Positions 1-6,902 of a stretch of DNA of 33,656 nt are shown piece after piece (the first letter of the stretch is position 1; every line of letters begins with the position of its first letter). This DNA comes from Candidatus Omnitrophota bacterium (GTDB lineage: Bacteria; Omnitrophota; Omnitrophia; JAHJGZ01; JAFGJY01), in the NCBI GenBank assembly GCA_016928875.1, contig JAFGJY010000114.1, positions 1-33,656 on the forward strand, read 5' to 3'. The notes beneath the pieces were generated by a model, which did not search any database, was not told the origin of the DNA, and saw nothing but the letters and a program-made list of their open reading frames with translations. The translations under genes were made by a program, and so were the position numbers.

Positions 1-309
1 CGGATCGATGAAATGTACGATCCTTTGGATAACGCGGAATTTGAACTCACTGGTGTAATCACGCGTAAAAAACCAGTAAAGCCCCCCGCCGATCAGGGCC
101 CCGATGATGAGCGGGTATGCCAATGCTTTTGCCTGTTGCGGATCTCCGGTGGCCATAACACCGATGAACAGTCCGCCGAATATGACCCCCACGATCCCCC
201 AGCTCATGTAGATCTTACGCACGACCTTAAGTCGCTCCGCTTCGAGGTCTTTGATGTCGTTGATGAGCTCTGTATTGTAAAATGTCCTGAGTTCTTCGAT
301 GGTTTTCAT
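1..309 (-). CDS. DUF3137-family membrane protein, N-terminal part (runs off window)
   Basis: Only the first 103 codons are in the window; the gene continues past base 1. The reading frame opens with ATG at 309 after an AAGGA ribosome-binding site, starts MKTIEELRTFYNTELINDI, has an LEAERLKVVRKI helix, and then two predicted membrane segments (roughly residues 36-53 and 66-84) separated by a short loop. The 'YNtel...LExeR' start followed by a two-helix hairpin is typical of DUF3137 proteins, which often accompany LemA; a lemA gene lies 2.3 kb away on the same strand. The biochemical role of this family is not established. It is the second gene of a likely unit with the lipoprotein at 334-909 (24-base gap). 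It is absent from the supplied ORF track because it lacks a stop codon in the window. Confidence 0.7.
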   Translation of the reverse strand, partial: MKTIEELRTFYNTELINDIKDLEAERLKVVRKIYMSWGIVGVIFGGLFIGVMATGDPQQAKALAYPLIIGALIGGGLYWFFTRDYTSEFKFRVIQRIVHFIDP

Positions 310-333
310 ATGACGTTATTCCTTATTTTGCAC

Positions 334-909
334 TTACAGGTGATCGTATTTGCCAATTTTGTAGGAAGTGACAACGATCGTCTGGCTTCTTCCCTCCATC
401 TTGATCACAAGCGTGTGTGTCTTACCGCCGGCATTCTTAAAGAACGACATGCCTCCGCCAGACGGTTTTCTACCGAGGCGCGGGCTTGGATTAAACCCGG
501 CCTGAAGGAATGCGGCATGCAGTTCATCATCTTCGGTGATCGCAAACCAGCGCTTTACGACGTACGTAAAACCCTCAAGCAGGTCCTCTTGCCAGCTCCA
601 GTCGCTGGGCGGTGTTTCGCTCACGAGCTTTGCATCGCCGTAAACTTTTTTAAGCACGGGCATGATCACGGCATCGAGTGCTTTTACATCAGCGCGGGTC
701 GGTTTGATCGCCGTTGCAGTGTAAAAGCCGGGATTGTCTGAAATGTCTTGTATTTGAGAAGAAGCCGTGCGTGGCGCAGATTGTTTGGTCGGTTCTGATG
801 CGTGCTTGTCATCGCTCTTCCCTGAACATCCGGTGCATACAATGATAAAAAGTAAAATTAATGTACCACAATAATTCTGACGTGGATTGATGATCGTTGG
901 TCGTTGCAT
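334..909 (-). CDS. Putative lipoprotein, unknown function
   Basis: A 191-residue product when started at ATG 909, which has a well-placed AAGGAG site; the longer ORF start at 969 has no such site. The N-terminus has a positively charged stretch, a hydrophobic run (LILLFIIV) and a lipobox-like CTGC, so lipidation at that cysteine and anchoring in the cell envelope are expected. The next ~35 residues are polar and probably disordered (Lys/Ser/Thr rich). The rest is a soluble domain of about 140 residues ending near 'TIVVTSYKIGKYDHL'. I do not recognise the family. The gene is preceded by a good sigma70-like promoter (998-1026) and is followed closely by the DUF3137 gene, suggesting a two-gene envelope operon. 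Confidence 0.65.
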   Translation of the reverse strand: MQRPTIINPRQNYCGTLILLFIIVCTGCSGKSDDKHASEPTKQSAPRTASSQIQDISDNPGFYTATAIKPTRADVKALDAVIMPVLKKVYGDAKLVSETPPSDWSWQEDLLEGFTYVVKRWFAITEDDELHAAFLQAGFNPSPRLGRKPSGGGMSFFKNAGGKTHTLVIKMEGRSQTIVVTSYKIGKYDHL

Positions 910-997
910 GGTTTTCTCCTTGCGTTCATGCTGCTGTGGGGCAAGAGGCGGTGTGGTGTGGTTTTGCATAACTTTATTAAGTTTAATTAGTTACATC

Positions 998-1026
998 ATA
1001 ATACCTTTTATTACGCAAAAAATCAA
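998..1026 (-). promoter_or_regulatory. Sigma70-type promoter for the lipoprotein/DUF3137 unit
   Basis: Read on the minus strand: TTGATT, a spacer of exactly 17 bases, then TATTAT. The transcript would start about 80 bases before the ATG at 909. It lies back to back with the plus-strand promoter at 1062-1090, so the 35 bases between them could be a shared control region. Confidence 0.55.
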
Positions 1027-1061
1027 GCGCACAAAATAGGACTATTTTCGTGATAATTCGA

Positions 1062-1090
1062 TTGACGGTTTTGCGGTGCTGTACTACCAT
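1062..1090 (+). promoter_or_regulatory. Sigma70-type promoter for the small secreted protein
   Basis: TTGACG, 17-base spacer, TACCAT (four of six matches to the -10 consensus). It sits 50 bases upstream of the ATG at 1140 and diverges from the promoter at 998-1026. Confidence 0.4.
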
Positions 1091-1139
1091 AGTGTCCGTT
1101 CATCGTAAAACCATCCACAATTCCATAAAGGAGAACGCA

Positions 1140-1472
1140 ATGAAAAAGCTGACCAGTATCATCATCACCTCATTTCTCTTTATCGTAAGCTTTTTAACCG
1201 CATCTGATCGGACAGAAGCTGGCTTTGATACCTTCAGACAAAAGAACAAAGAGGATCTTTCATCAGAAGAGACAAGCAAGATCAAGTGGGAAAATCTTGA
1301 AACCACGGAATCGGCGTCGGGCAAGATAGACAACCTTGAAGATCAGGTAAAGCTCGAAGATCTCGAGATGAAAGACAATCCGACCGTCGAAGCAATGAAA
1401 GATGACATCACCGAACAGGCAGAAGTGATAAAAAGCAATATCGCTGAACAAGTCGAGGAGTGGAAACGCTAA
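1140..1472 (+). CDS. Small secreted acidic/charged protein, unknown function
   Basis: A 110-residue protein starting at ATG 1140, which has an AAAGGAG site 6-8 bases upstream; the track start at 1050 has none. Residues 1-25 form a typical Sec signal peptide (MKKLTSIII..., hydrophobic core). The mature part is very rich in Glu, Lys and Asp, with regular 'ENLE', 'DNLE', 'EDLE' spacing and an amphipathic C-terminal stretch (TEQAEVIKSNIAEQVEEW), so an extended or coiled-coil periplasmic protein is likely. No family is recognised. It is the only convincing plus-strand CDS in the window and forms its own transcription unit: a promoter upstream and a strong terminator 20 bases downstream. Confidence 0.7.
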   Translation: MKKLTSIIITSFLFIVSFLTASDRTEAGFDTFRQKNKEDLSSEETSKIKWENLETTESASGKIDNLEDQVKLEDLEMKDNPTVEAMKDDITEQAEVIKSNIAEQVEEWKR

Positions 1473-1492
1473 CCAAGGCTGGAACAAAAAAA

Positions 1493-1523
1493 GGCGCATC
1501 ATATCATTGATGTGCCTTTTTTT
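1493..1523 (+). terminator. Rho-independent terminator
   Basis: GGCGCATCA, a six-base loop, TGATGTGCC, then seven T. A run of A precedes the stem, so it can also work on the minus strand. It closes the unit that starts at 1140. Confidence 0.85.
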
Positions 1524-1578
1524 ATTGCTTCCTCACAAAATACCACGTCCGTAAGGGTGTGGAGGGATGCGAATCCTC

Positions 1579-1610
1579 CGCGGTGTGATAAGAGCTTTTC
1601 TCACACCGCG
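1579..1610. repeat. Perfect 10-bp inverted repeat
   Basis: CGCGGTGTGA and TCACACCGCG separated by a 12-base loop. It lies in a 289-base region without genes (1473-1761), between the terminator at 1493 and the cysteine-cluster gene. No T-run follows, so it is probably an intergenic repeat rather than a terminator. Confidence 0.6.
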
Positions 1611-1638
1611 CAGGTGAAGAATCCGGAATTAGTACAAA

Positions 1639-1656
1639 CGCAGGCTAAAGCCTGCG
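1639..1656. repeat. REP-like palindrome (CGCAGGCT-AA-AGCCTGCG)
   Basis: A perfect 8-bp stem with a two-base loop, followed by GCTACCGG. From memory, this 'GCAGGCT...AGCCTGCGGCTAC' unit recurs in intergenic DNA of many unrelated bacteria and is of the REP kind moved by RAYT transposases. A RAYT-type gene is present at 21475-22461, although its own flanking repeats differ. Confidence 0.55.
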
Positions 1657-1761
1657 GCTACCGGACGAGATAAGTATGTGTGAAAAAAGATCGCGAACAA
1701 GCGCAGCGTGGTCTTTAACCAAATGCCACGTCCCTGCAGGCAGGTTCCCGGGCGTGGGAGG

Positions 1762-2427
1762 TTACTTTTTCTTTATCTCAGAGACAATATCCCGCCCGAT
1801 CATTGTTCCCAGGAATGAAAGCTCTTCCCGTAACGCTTCGTAGCACGGCGTGGTGTCATGACGATAACACGGAAAGATGTTATTTTTGAAGGTAGACGGC
1901 ACGGTCAATGTTCCGTTCTTGATGCTTAAGGGATATTTCCAGCAATTTATGGGTTTGTAATACCACTTATGTCTGCCGAACTGCTCTGCTAATCGTTGTA
2001 ATGCACATGCCCCGTCCTTAAGCAAAAAAACGCAGGCGTGCATGGTTTTTTGTAAACGACGGATGTTCAGTTTTGCGGTACTTCCCTTCCTCGTGATCAT
2101 CTCAAATACGATCTTGTTGACCTCATTAAATGTGCGCCTGCGATGCAGGAGCCGGTGCCTGCCCGTCGGACGATCGATGGTAATGACATTGCCTTTTATT
2201 TCACAGCCTAATCGGTACAATTCACTTGAGTGATCGCACGCGAGCCGGGTTAAGATCTCGGCCTCTTCCGCCGTGACCGCGACCTTAAGGCTACAACACA
2301 TGCCGAAACACTTTTCTGTTGTGAAAGAACACGCAAGCACACCGCCCTTACGAAGACGGTCTGTATCGATGACCTTTATGAGCGTTCTTAAGCGTTCTTC
2401 CGTTTTTGGAAATGCGGTATGGCTCAT
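1762..2427 (-). CDS. YkgJ/DUF3109-type cysteine-cluster protein
   Basis: A 221-residue protein if it starts at ATG 2427. The conserved layout is visible: an N-terminal cluster ACSFTTEKCFGMCC, then GACALQRLAEQFGRHKWYYKPINCWKYPL, then FPCYRH and TPCYEALREEL. The 'CxxxxxxCxxxCC ... GxCxLQ ... KPxxCxxYP' pattern is that of YkgJ/DUF3109 proteins, which are thought to bind zinc or an iron-sulfur cluster; the reaction, if any, is unknown. No signal peptide or membrane segment, so cytoplasmic. The track start (2502) would place coding sequence in palindromic repeat DNA (GGTGTCAGACACC at 2440; a composite repeat from 2472), so I prefer the internal start, although it has no clear Shine-Dalgarno site. 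It is separated from lemA by the repeat block. Confidence 0.65.
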   Translation of the reverse strand: MSHTAFPKTEERLRTLIKVIDTDRLRKGGVLACSFTTEKCFGMCCSLKVAVTAEEAEILTRLACDHSSELYRLGCEIKGNVITIDRPTGRHRLLHRRRTFNEVNKIVFEMITRKGSTAKLNIRRLQKTMHACVFLLKDGACALQRLAEQFGRHKWYYKPINCWKYPLSIKNGTLTVPSTFKNNIFPCYRHDTTPCYEALREELSFLGTMIGRDIVSEIKKK

Positions 2428-2471
2428 GATAGCACCATTGGTGTCAGACACCGTTATGTTTAACATTCGAT

Positions 2472-2577
2472 GTCGTCCCGGCCGGAGCGCCCTCCCTCTC
2501 ATGTCATCCCCGCGAAAGCGGGGACCTAGGTCCTTCGTTCTCAGATCCCGGATAAGCCTTCGGCTTTCCGGGACGAC
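2472..2577. repeat. Composite nested inverted-repeat element
   Basis: The outer arms are GTCGTCCCGG (2472-2481) and CCGGGACGAC (2568-2577). Inside lie two more hairpins: CCCCGCGAAAGCGGGG (2508-2523) and CCCGGA-t-AAGCC / GGCTT-t-TCCGGG (2547-2572). The inner units match very common mobile intergenic repeats (TCATCCCCGCGAAAGCGGGGAC type). No protein is encoded. Confidence 0.65.
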
Positions 2578-2610
2578 AACGGAGGAAACAAGGACGAGGT
2601 ATTTATGAGA

Positions 2611-3168
2611 TCAATTCCCGAACAACTTCCCTACATCGACGTTCTTACGTTCGGCTTCGGATATCTCAAAGAGGGTCTTCGGCTTGTAATTCATCATGCC
2701 GGCAAAGATGTTCGTCGGGAACATCTCGAGCGCGTTGTTGTAATCGGTCACTGCAGCATTGTAGGCACGCCGCGCGGCCGAGATCTGCTCTTCTATCTCG
2801 TTTAGTGAACCTTGTAGTTGCAGGAAGTTTTGATTTGCTTTAAGGTCGGGATAATTCTCGACAGCGACCATGATGCCGCGCATTGCCTGCTGCATCTTAT
2901 TGTCAAGATCGACCCGTTCGTCATCGGAGAGCTGCCCTGAGACCGCTTTGGCGCGCAGCTCCGTGATCGTGGTGAGCGTGCCCGCTTCATGCTGCATGTA
3001 ATTCTTCACCGTTGCTACAAGGTTCGGAATAAGATCATAACGTTTCTTGAGCATCGCATCCATGCTCGCGAACACATTAGCGACCTGGTTCTTCTTCGCT
3101 ACCAGACTGTTGTAGATCACTACAACAAAAAGGACGACAACGCCAAGTACGATCAATAATGGGACCAC
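2611..3168 (-). CDS. lemA: LemA family protein
   Basis: 185 residues from a GTG start at 3168; the track start (GTG at 3174) directly abuts the AAGGAGG site, whereas 3168 leaves the usual five-base spacing. One N-terminal membrane helix (LLIVLGVVVLFVVVIYNSL) is followed by the LemA hallmark 'VANVFASMDAMLKKRYDLIPNLV' and a long antiparallel helical bundle ending 'FEISEAERKNVDVGKL'. LemA proteins are membrane-anchored with the bundle outside the cytoplasm; their function is not settled. Last gene of the lpxA-to-lemA run, 26 bases after the SYLF gene. A DUF3137 gene, a frequent LemA partner, is at the left edge of the window. Confidence 0.93.
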   Translation of the reverse strand: MVPLLIVLGVVVLFVVVIYNSLVAKKNQVANVFASMDAMLKKRYDLIPNLVATVKNYMQHEAGTLTTITELRAKAVSGQLSDDERVDLDNKMQQAMRGIMVAVENYPDLKANQNFLQLQGSLNEIEEQISAARRAYNAAVTDYNNALEMFPTNIFAGMMNYKPKTLFEISEAERKNVDVGKLFGN

Positions 3169-3194
3169 AGCCACCTCCTTATTAGAACGAAATG

Positions 3195-3821
3195 TTAATT
3201 AAACGGTATCTGATTAAGCGTTTTATTCTTACTGAATTTGGTGCCTTTTACCGTAAGCTCCAAAGTGAGTGCATCGTCAATGATCTGGTAGAGCCGAACA
3301 CCCGGCGATACGGGGATGGCATCATCGATCGCAACAGCATCGCTGATGTCCGCGTCTGCAGCGGCGTGAGTGCCGAGTTCCCAGCCCGAACTGACGAAAC
3401 CATGAAAATAGCGGCCTTCAGCGAAGACAAAAACCAGGCGGACCGTTCGGAAATTCAATCCGAGACCTGCATGTATCTCGCGCATGTTCATGAAGGTCTC
3501 CTCGCCGCTCACGTTGTTGTGGGCGATCCCGCTGCCCCAGGCACCTCCGAGCAAAAAGACTTTTATGCCAACATTACTAAAGACCGCATAGCCGGCGCTT
3601 TTTTCAAGTATTTCTCGCGCTTCAGGATGTTTTTCAAATAACATAGCAAGCGTTTCTGCTACAGAACGTCGGATCTCGGCTTTTTTAAGCTCGACCGATC
3701 CGCCAAATGCGTACAGCGTTGGCTGCAGGACCATGCCCATCACCAATGAGAAAACTACGATCGTACAATACTTCCTCATGTGTTCTCTTGTGTATTTCCA
3801 TAACACCGCTGTCTCCCTCAT
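3195..3821 (-). CDS. SYLF/Ysc84-domain lipid-binding protein (first copy)
   Basis: 208 residues. After an N-terminal hydrophobic segment (KYCTIVVFSLVMGMVLQPTL, likely signal peptide) comes the SYLF/Ysc84 core: 'EAREILEKSAGYAVFSNVG' and 'FLLGGAWGSGIAHNN', as in proteins that bind phospholipids or phosphoinositides. In Gram-negatives these are usually periplasmic. The ATG at 3821 overlaps the preceding stop as ATGA, which suggests translational coupling; an internal ATG at 3779 directly before the signal peptide, with an AAGAGA site, is an alternative start. A second SYLF gene of different sequence is at 7843-8520. Confidence 0.8.
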   Translation of the reverse strand: MRETAVLWKYTREHMRKYCTIVVFSLVMGMVLQPTLYAFGGSVELKKAEIRRSVAETLAMLFEKHPEAREILEKSAGYAVFSNVGIKVFLLGGAWGSGIAHNNVSGEETFMNMREIHAGLGLNFRTVRLVFVFAEGRYFHGFVSSGWELGTHAAADADISDAVAIDDAIPVSPGVRLYQIIDDALTLELTVKGTKFSKNKTLNQIPFN

Positions 3822-4498
3822 GCTTGCTTCTGGATCATCTCGCCAAGCAGGATCTCCGGCAATTTCTGTGCGTCGATGCGAATACCGCCGTCATGCTCGA
3901 TCTTAAGCGTGTACAATGTGCCGGGCAAAAACACCGTACCGGGTGCCTCGATCTGAGCGTTCTTGATACCCATGGTATGCGCCTTCTCAGCATCGAGCGC
4001 GTACTCCCAGAACGATCTCCAGATCTTCTCCTGTGCTGCGACCGACGCATGTTCGACTTTGTACCCATCGGGCAGTGAATATTCGGGCGTGATATCGTAC
4101 TCTTGCGTGTTCTCGCCGTCCAGCATGAACGCTTTGAGGAACAAATAAGCGCTGCGTCCCTTGATCGCATCCCCTGCGGTAACGAGATCATCGTTAAAAC
4201 GGATGACCAGTGACTGGAATTGGATCACATTGCCGCTAAAGGTGAAGTACTGTGGTGTGAGGGGTTGGCCCGCCGAATCGTATTCGAGGAATTTTATTTT
4301 TGTCTGAATAGTATTGGTAAGCTCATCAAGCGTTGATTCGACCACCAACACTTCGGCAATGCGCGTCTCTGCCTGCAGCCGTTCGATCACGCGTTCAAGG
4401 ACCTTCTTCTCATTAAAATGACGGTAGGCAAAATATCCCGCCACCATAAGCGCAAGAAGAATGATTAGTGTAACGATGCGAAAGAGTTGTTTGATCAT
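3818..4498 (-). CDS. Membrane-anchored protein of unknown function
   Basis: 226 residues from ATG 4498 (the track start at 4528 would begin inside a hairpin repeat). Residues 1-25 are a single membrane helix (LFRIVTLIILLALMVAGYFAYRHF) without a lipobox, followed by a short coiled region (EKKVLERVIERLQAETRIAEVLV) and a mostly beta-type domain with 'FTFSGNVIQFQSLVIRFND' and 'PGTVFLPGTLYTLKIEHDGGIRID'. I do not recognise the family. The stop overlaps the SYLF start (ATGA), and the gene belongs to the lpxA-lemA run, so an envelope role facing the periplasm is likely but unproven. Confidence 0.7.
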   Translation of the reverse strand: MIKQLFRIVTLIILLALMVAGYFAYRHFNEKKVLERVIERLQAETRIAEVLVVESTLDELTNTIQTKIKFLEYDSAGQPLTPQYFTFSGNVIQFQSLVIRFNDDLVTAGDAIKGRSAYLFLKAFMLDGENTQEYDITPEYSLPDGYKVEHASVAAQEKIWRSFWEYALDAEKAHTMGIKNAQIEAPGTVFLPGTLYTLKIEHDGGIRIDAQKLPEILLGEMIQKQA

Positions 4499-4520
4499 AA
4501 CGCTACGAGTTAAACACCGA

Positions 4521-4544
4521 GGGGACACACACGCGTGTGTCCCC
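4521..4544. repeat. Hairpin repeat, first of a pair (GGGGACACAC stem)
   Basis: GGGGACACAC, four-base loop, GTGTGTCCCC: a perfect 10-bp stem. It stands 23 bases before the ATG at 4498, inside an otherwise tightly packed operon. No T-run follows on the minus strand. Confidence 0.65.
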
Positions 4545-4551
4545 TGTTTGG

Positions 4552-4589
4552 ATGAATTGGGGAGACACGCGTGTGTGTCCCCAATTCAT
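4552..4589. repeat. Hairpin repeat, second of a pair
   Basis: Outer arms ATGAATTGGGGA and TCCCCAATTCAT are perfect, and the interior (GACACGCGTGTGTG) nearly continues the stem. It shares the GGGGA(g/c)ACACGCGTGT core with the hairpin at 4521-4544. It starts two bases from the stop of the 86-aa gene and could act as an mRNA processing or protective structure between the two genes. Confidence 0.65.
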
Positions 4590-4591
4590 TA

Positions 4592-4852
4592 TTAGCTTTT
4601 CTCTGCCTGCCGTTGCTGCCATTCGTCGATCAATGAACCGACACTGTCGCCGACGGTCTTCTTCTCAAAAACATGGACCATGAAATCGTTCTTGTACCGT
4701 ATGCCGACATGGCGCTTGGGGGTCTCAGCCTTTGAATAAATGAGAATGTCGTACGTCTCGGTGTTGTAATTGACGTTACAGAACAGATTGACGGCGACAA
4801 AGGTAACGATCGCCAATACGACCAAACCGATAAGACCGCTTACAATTTTCAT
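4592..4852 (-). CDS. Small single-pass membrane protein, unknown function
   Basis: 86 residues starting at ATG 4852 behind a GGAGGG site. Residues 1-25 are a hydrophobic membrane anchor or uncleaved signal (IVSGLIGLVVLAIVTFVAVNLF). The remaining 60 residues are hydrophilic with 'YDILIYSKAETPKRHVGIRYKNDFMVHVFEKK'. The topology (short N-terminal anchor, small C-terminal tail) recalls LapA-type small membrane proteins, but I see no diagnostic motif. It follows the acyltransferase gene by 19 bases. Confidence 0.65.
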   Translation of the reverse strand: MKIVSGLIGLVVLAIVTFVAVNLFCNVNYNTETYDILIYSKAETPKRHVGIRYKNDFMVHVFEKKTVGDSVGSLIDEWQQRQAEKS

Positions 4853-4871
4853 GCTCCCTCCGCTAAAGTTT

Positions 4872-5819
4872 TTACGCTACTTTGTAATATTTTTTATCTT
4901 TCCAACGATTGTGCGTCCACATCCATTGTTCAGGATAGATCCTGATCATGCCTTCAAGGATACCGTTGAGCTCTTGGGTGATCTCCTCAACGGTGCGGTC
5001 TTTATCATTCTCGATCGTGGGGACAATGGGTTTCAATATGATCTTGAACTTGCCGGAATCGGTCCTAATGCAAAACGCCGGGATAAGCGCGCTTTGCATT
5101 TTTATTGCCGCACGGGCCGGCAGGGTCGTGGTCGAGGCCGGCGTGCCGAAAAAATCGAGCCATGGCTCGGCATTCCCGCCCCATTGGTCGATCGCCATCG
5201 CAACGAGATGGTTCTTTTTAAGTTCCCGGATGGTGGTCCGAGCCCCCATGGTATTTGAACACGTTTCTAAGTGAGCTGCTTGACGCATCGATATGATCCA
5301 ACGATTCATGTAGGGGTTCCTCAATGTCTTACCTATTATCGTCGAGGGGATATTCTGTAAATATGATATGAAAGAAAGGTATTCCCACGAACCCAAATGG
5401 GACATGACGAGTATGATCCCATGTCCTTTCGCGAGGGCCTCTCTGGCGTTTTCCATGCCTTCAAACTCAAAACATTCATGTGCCCGCTTCGCAATGCGTG
5501 GGGTGTTGAACAATTCAAGAAAGCAAAGCCCAATATGGCAAAAATTTGCGTGCAAGATCTTACGTTTGGCTTCCCGAGTCAATGAATCGCCGAATGCGAT
5601 ATCGAGGTTTTTCATGGCGACCTTACGGCGTTTAGGTAATATGTAATACATAAAAATGCTTAAATGCTTGACGATCGCGGTTGTTATTACTCGCGGCAAA
5701 AGGCGCATGCAGGCCACCAATACACGTAGGCACGAGTACTCTACCAAGTGCGTTATTCGGGCAAGGAACGGTGTTCGCTGGTAGACTTGTTTTGGTTTTG
5801 TCTGTGTGAAAGTTATCAT
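4872..5819 (-). CDS. LpxL/HtrB-family lysophospholipid (lipid A) acyltransferase
   Basis: 315 residues, the usual size for the family. The catalytic H-x4-E motif is HLGSWE (about residues 141-146); 'AIDQWGGN' and 'FFGTPASTTTLPARAAIKMQSALIPAF' match the substrate-binding blocks; the C-terminal 'PEQWMWTHNRWK' is the classic ending. These inner-membrane enzymes add secondary acyl chains to lipid A from acyl-ACP. An amphipathic or membrane stretch near residues 25-60 fits peripheral inner-membrane location. The start ATG abuts the upstream stop (TAAATG). Position two genes after lpxA supports a role in lipid A; which acyl chain and position cannot be told. A related non-lipid-A acyltransferase is possible. 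Confidence 0.88.
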   Translation of the reverse strand: MITFTQTKPKQVYQRTPFLARITHLVEYSCLRVLVACMRLLPRVITTAIVKHLSIFMYYILPKRRKVAMKNLDIAFGDSLTREAKRKILHANFCHIGLCFLELFNTPRIAKRAHECFEFEGMENAREALAKGHGIILVMSHLGSWEYLSFISYLQNIPSTIIGKTLRNPYMNRWIISMRQAAHLETCSNTMGARTTIRELKKNHLVAMAIDQWGGNAEPWLDFFGTPASTTTLPARAAIKMQSALIPAFCIRTDSGKFKIILKPIVPTIENDKDRTVEEITQELNGILEGMIRIYPEQWMWTHNRWKDKKYYKVA

Positions 5820-6884
5820 TTAAACGTTTGCCTCTTGCAATAATTCAGCAATGAACTCTTTTACCGTTGTGATCTGTGTGATCGGATCGACGTTGCACCC
5901 GGTCATGAAAAGTCCGTTCTCCCAATCCCCTTCACGCGCGGCCAAGAGGGCCTGAGCAATGCAGAACGGCACTTTTTTCATATCGCACGTTATCAAGCAT
6001 TTGTACGGACATTTGAATTTCTCCCGCTGCCCTGAAAGCATGCGCTCGACGAGCGGGGATCTCAGCACGCGCACCGGCAGTCCGACCGGGCTTTGGACCA
6101 CGGTCACATCACCCGCGCATGCCCTAATGTAATGCTCTTGTCCTTTACGTTCCATACCGCTTTCTGCGGTACAGATAAACCGGGTGCCGATCTGAACGCC
6201 GGCAAAACCCATCGCGAGATAACGGTCAATGTCTGCACGACACGTGACCCCTTCCGCAGCGATAAGTGGAATGCGTTTGTGTTCTTCACCGAGGACTTCC
6301 CTGGCTTCCGCAAGGATCTTATCGATCGAACAGGTCTCAGGATGTTCGATCTGTTCGTACGAGAATCCCAAATGTCCACCGCATAACGGGCCCTCGAGTA
6401 TTATTGCGTCCGGTACGCGATCGTATTTTGACCGCCAGGTCTTCATTACGAGTTTAAGTGCACGGCCCGATGAGACGACCGGGACGAGAGCTGTTTTTTC
6501 ATCAACGTACGCGGGTAATCGCAACGGAAGCCCTGCGCCTGAAATAATAAGATCGACGCCCTCTTTTACTGCAGTACGAACAAGGGATTCGTAGTTGGTG
6601 AGCGCGACCATGACATTAACGCCGAGCGGTCCCTTCGACCCCGTGATCGAACGCGCGATCCTGATCTCGTCGACGAGCTTACATTCGCTGTCCTCGATGT
6701 ATCCCGCGTTCAGCGTTTTATCAATGTCTGCCAATCCCACGCTAGCGATGACACCGATGCCGCCTTCGTTGATCACCGCACCTGCCAAGCGGCCGACACC
6801 GATACGCACACCCATGCCGGCTTGGATGATCGGAAGTTGCGCAGTATGTCCTTTTATCGTTAATTCGGGTAACGGTCTATTCAA
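5820..6884 (-). CDS. NAD(P)H-dependent flavin oxidoreductase (nitronate monooxygenase / FabK-like)
   Basis: 354 residues, TIM-barrel FMN enzyme: 'LPIIQAGMGVRIGVGRLAGAV' at the start, 'GVNVMVAL', 'LIISGAGLP', 'ILEGPLCGGHLG' (substrate/His region), 'PLIAAEGV' and 'AGVQIGTRFICTAES' (phosphate-binding end). The start is TTG at 6884, since the conserved first strand lies upstream of any ATG. The family includes nitronate monooxygenases and the FabK enoyl-ACP reductases. Its place between lpxA and an acyltransferase makes an acyl-chain role attractive but unproven. A C-terminal four-cysteine block, 'CPYKCLITCDMKKVPFC', is seen in some anaerobe homologues and may bind metal. 18 bases follow the lpxA stop. 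Confidence 0.82.
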   Translation of the reverse strand: MNRPLPELTIKGHTAQLPIIQAGMGVRIGVGRLAGAVINEGGIGVIASVGLADIDKTLNAGYIEDSECKLVDEIRIARSITGSKGPLGVNVMVALTNYESLVRTAVKEGVDLIISGAGLPLRLPAYVDEKTALVPVVSSGRALKLVMKTWRSKYDRVPDAIILEGPLCGGHLGFSYEQIEHPETCSIDKILAEAREVLGEEHKRIPLIAAEGVTCRADIDRYLAMGFAGVQIGTRFICTAESGMERKGQEHYIRACAGDVTVVQSPVGLPVRVLRSPLVERMLSGQREKFKCPYKCLITCDMKKVPFCIAQALLAAREGDWENGLFMTGCNVDPITQITTVKEFIAELLQEANV

Positions 6885-6902
6885 AATTCGCTTTCTTTCT
6901 CA

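Noticed and set aside
13-741. 242-aa plus-strand ORF
   Set aside because: It runs antisense through the DUF3137 start and the lipoprotein gene, both of which have ribosome-binding sites, and it has no recognisable domain; a shadow.
2430-2502. Longer N-terminus for the cysteine-cluster protein (track start 2502)
   Set aside because: The extension is encoded by palindromic repeat DNA (GGTGTCAGACACC and the edge of the composite element) and is unlike the family.
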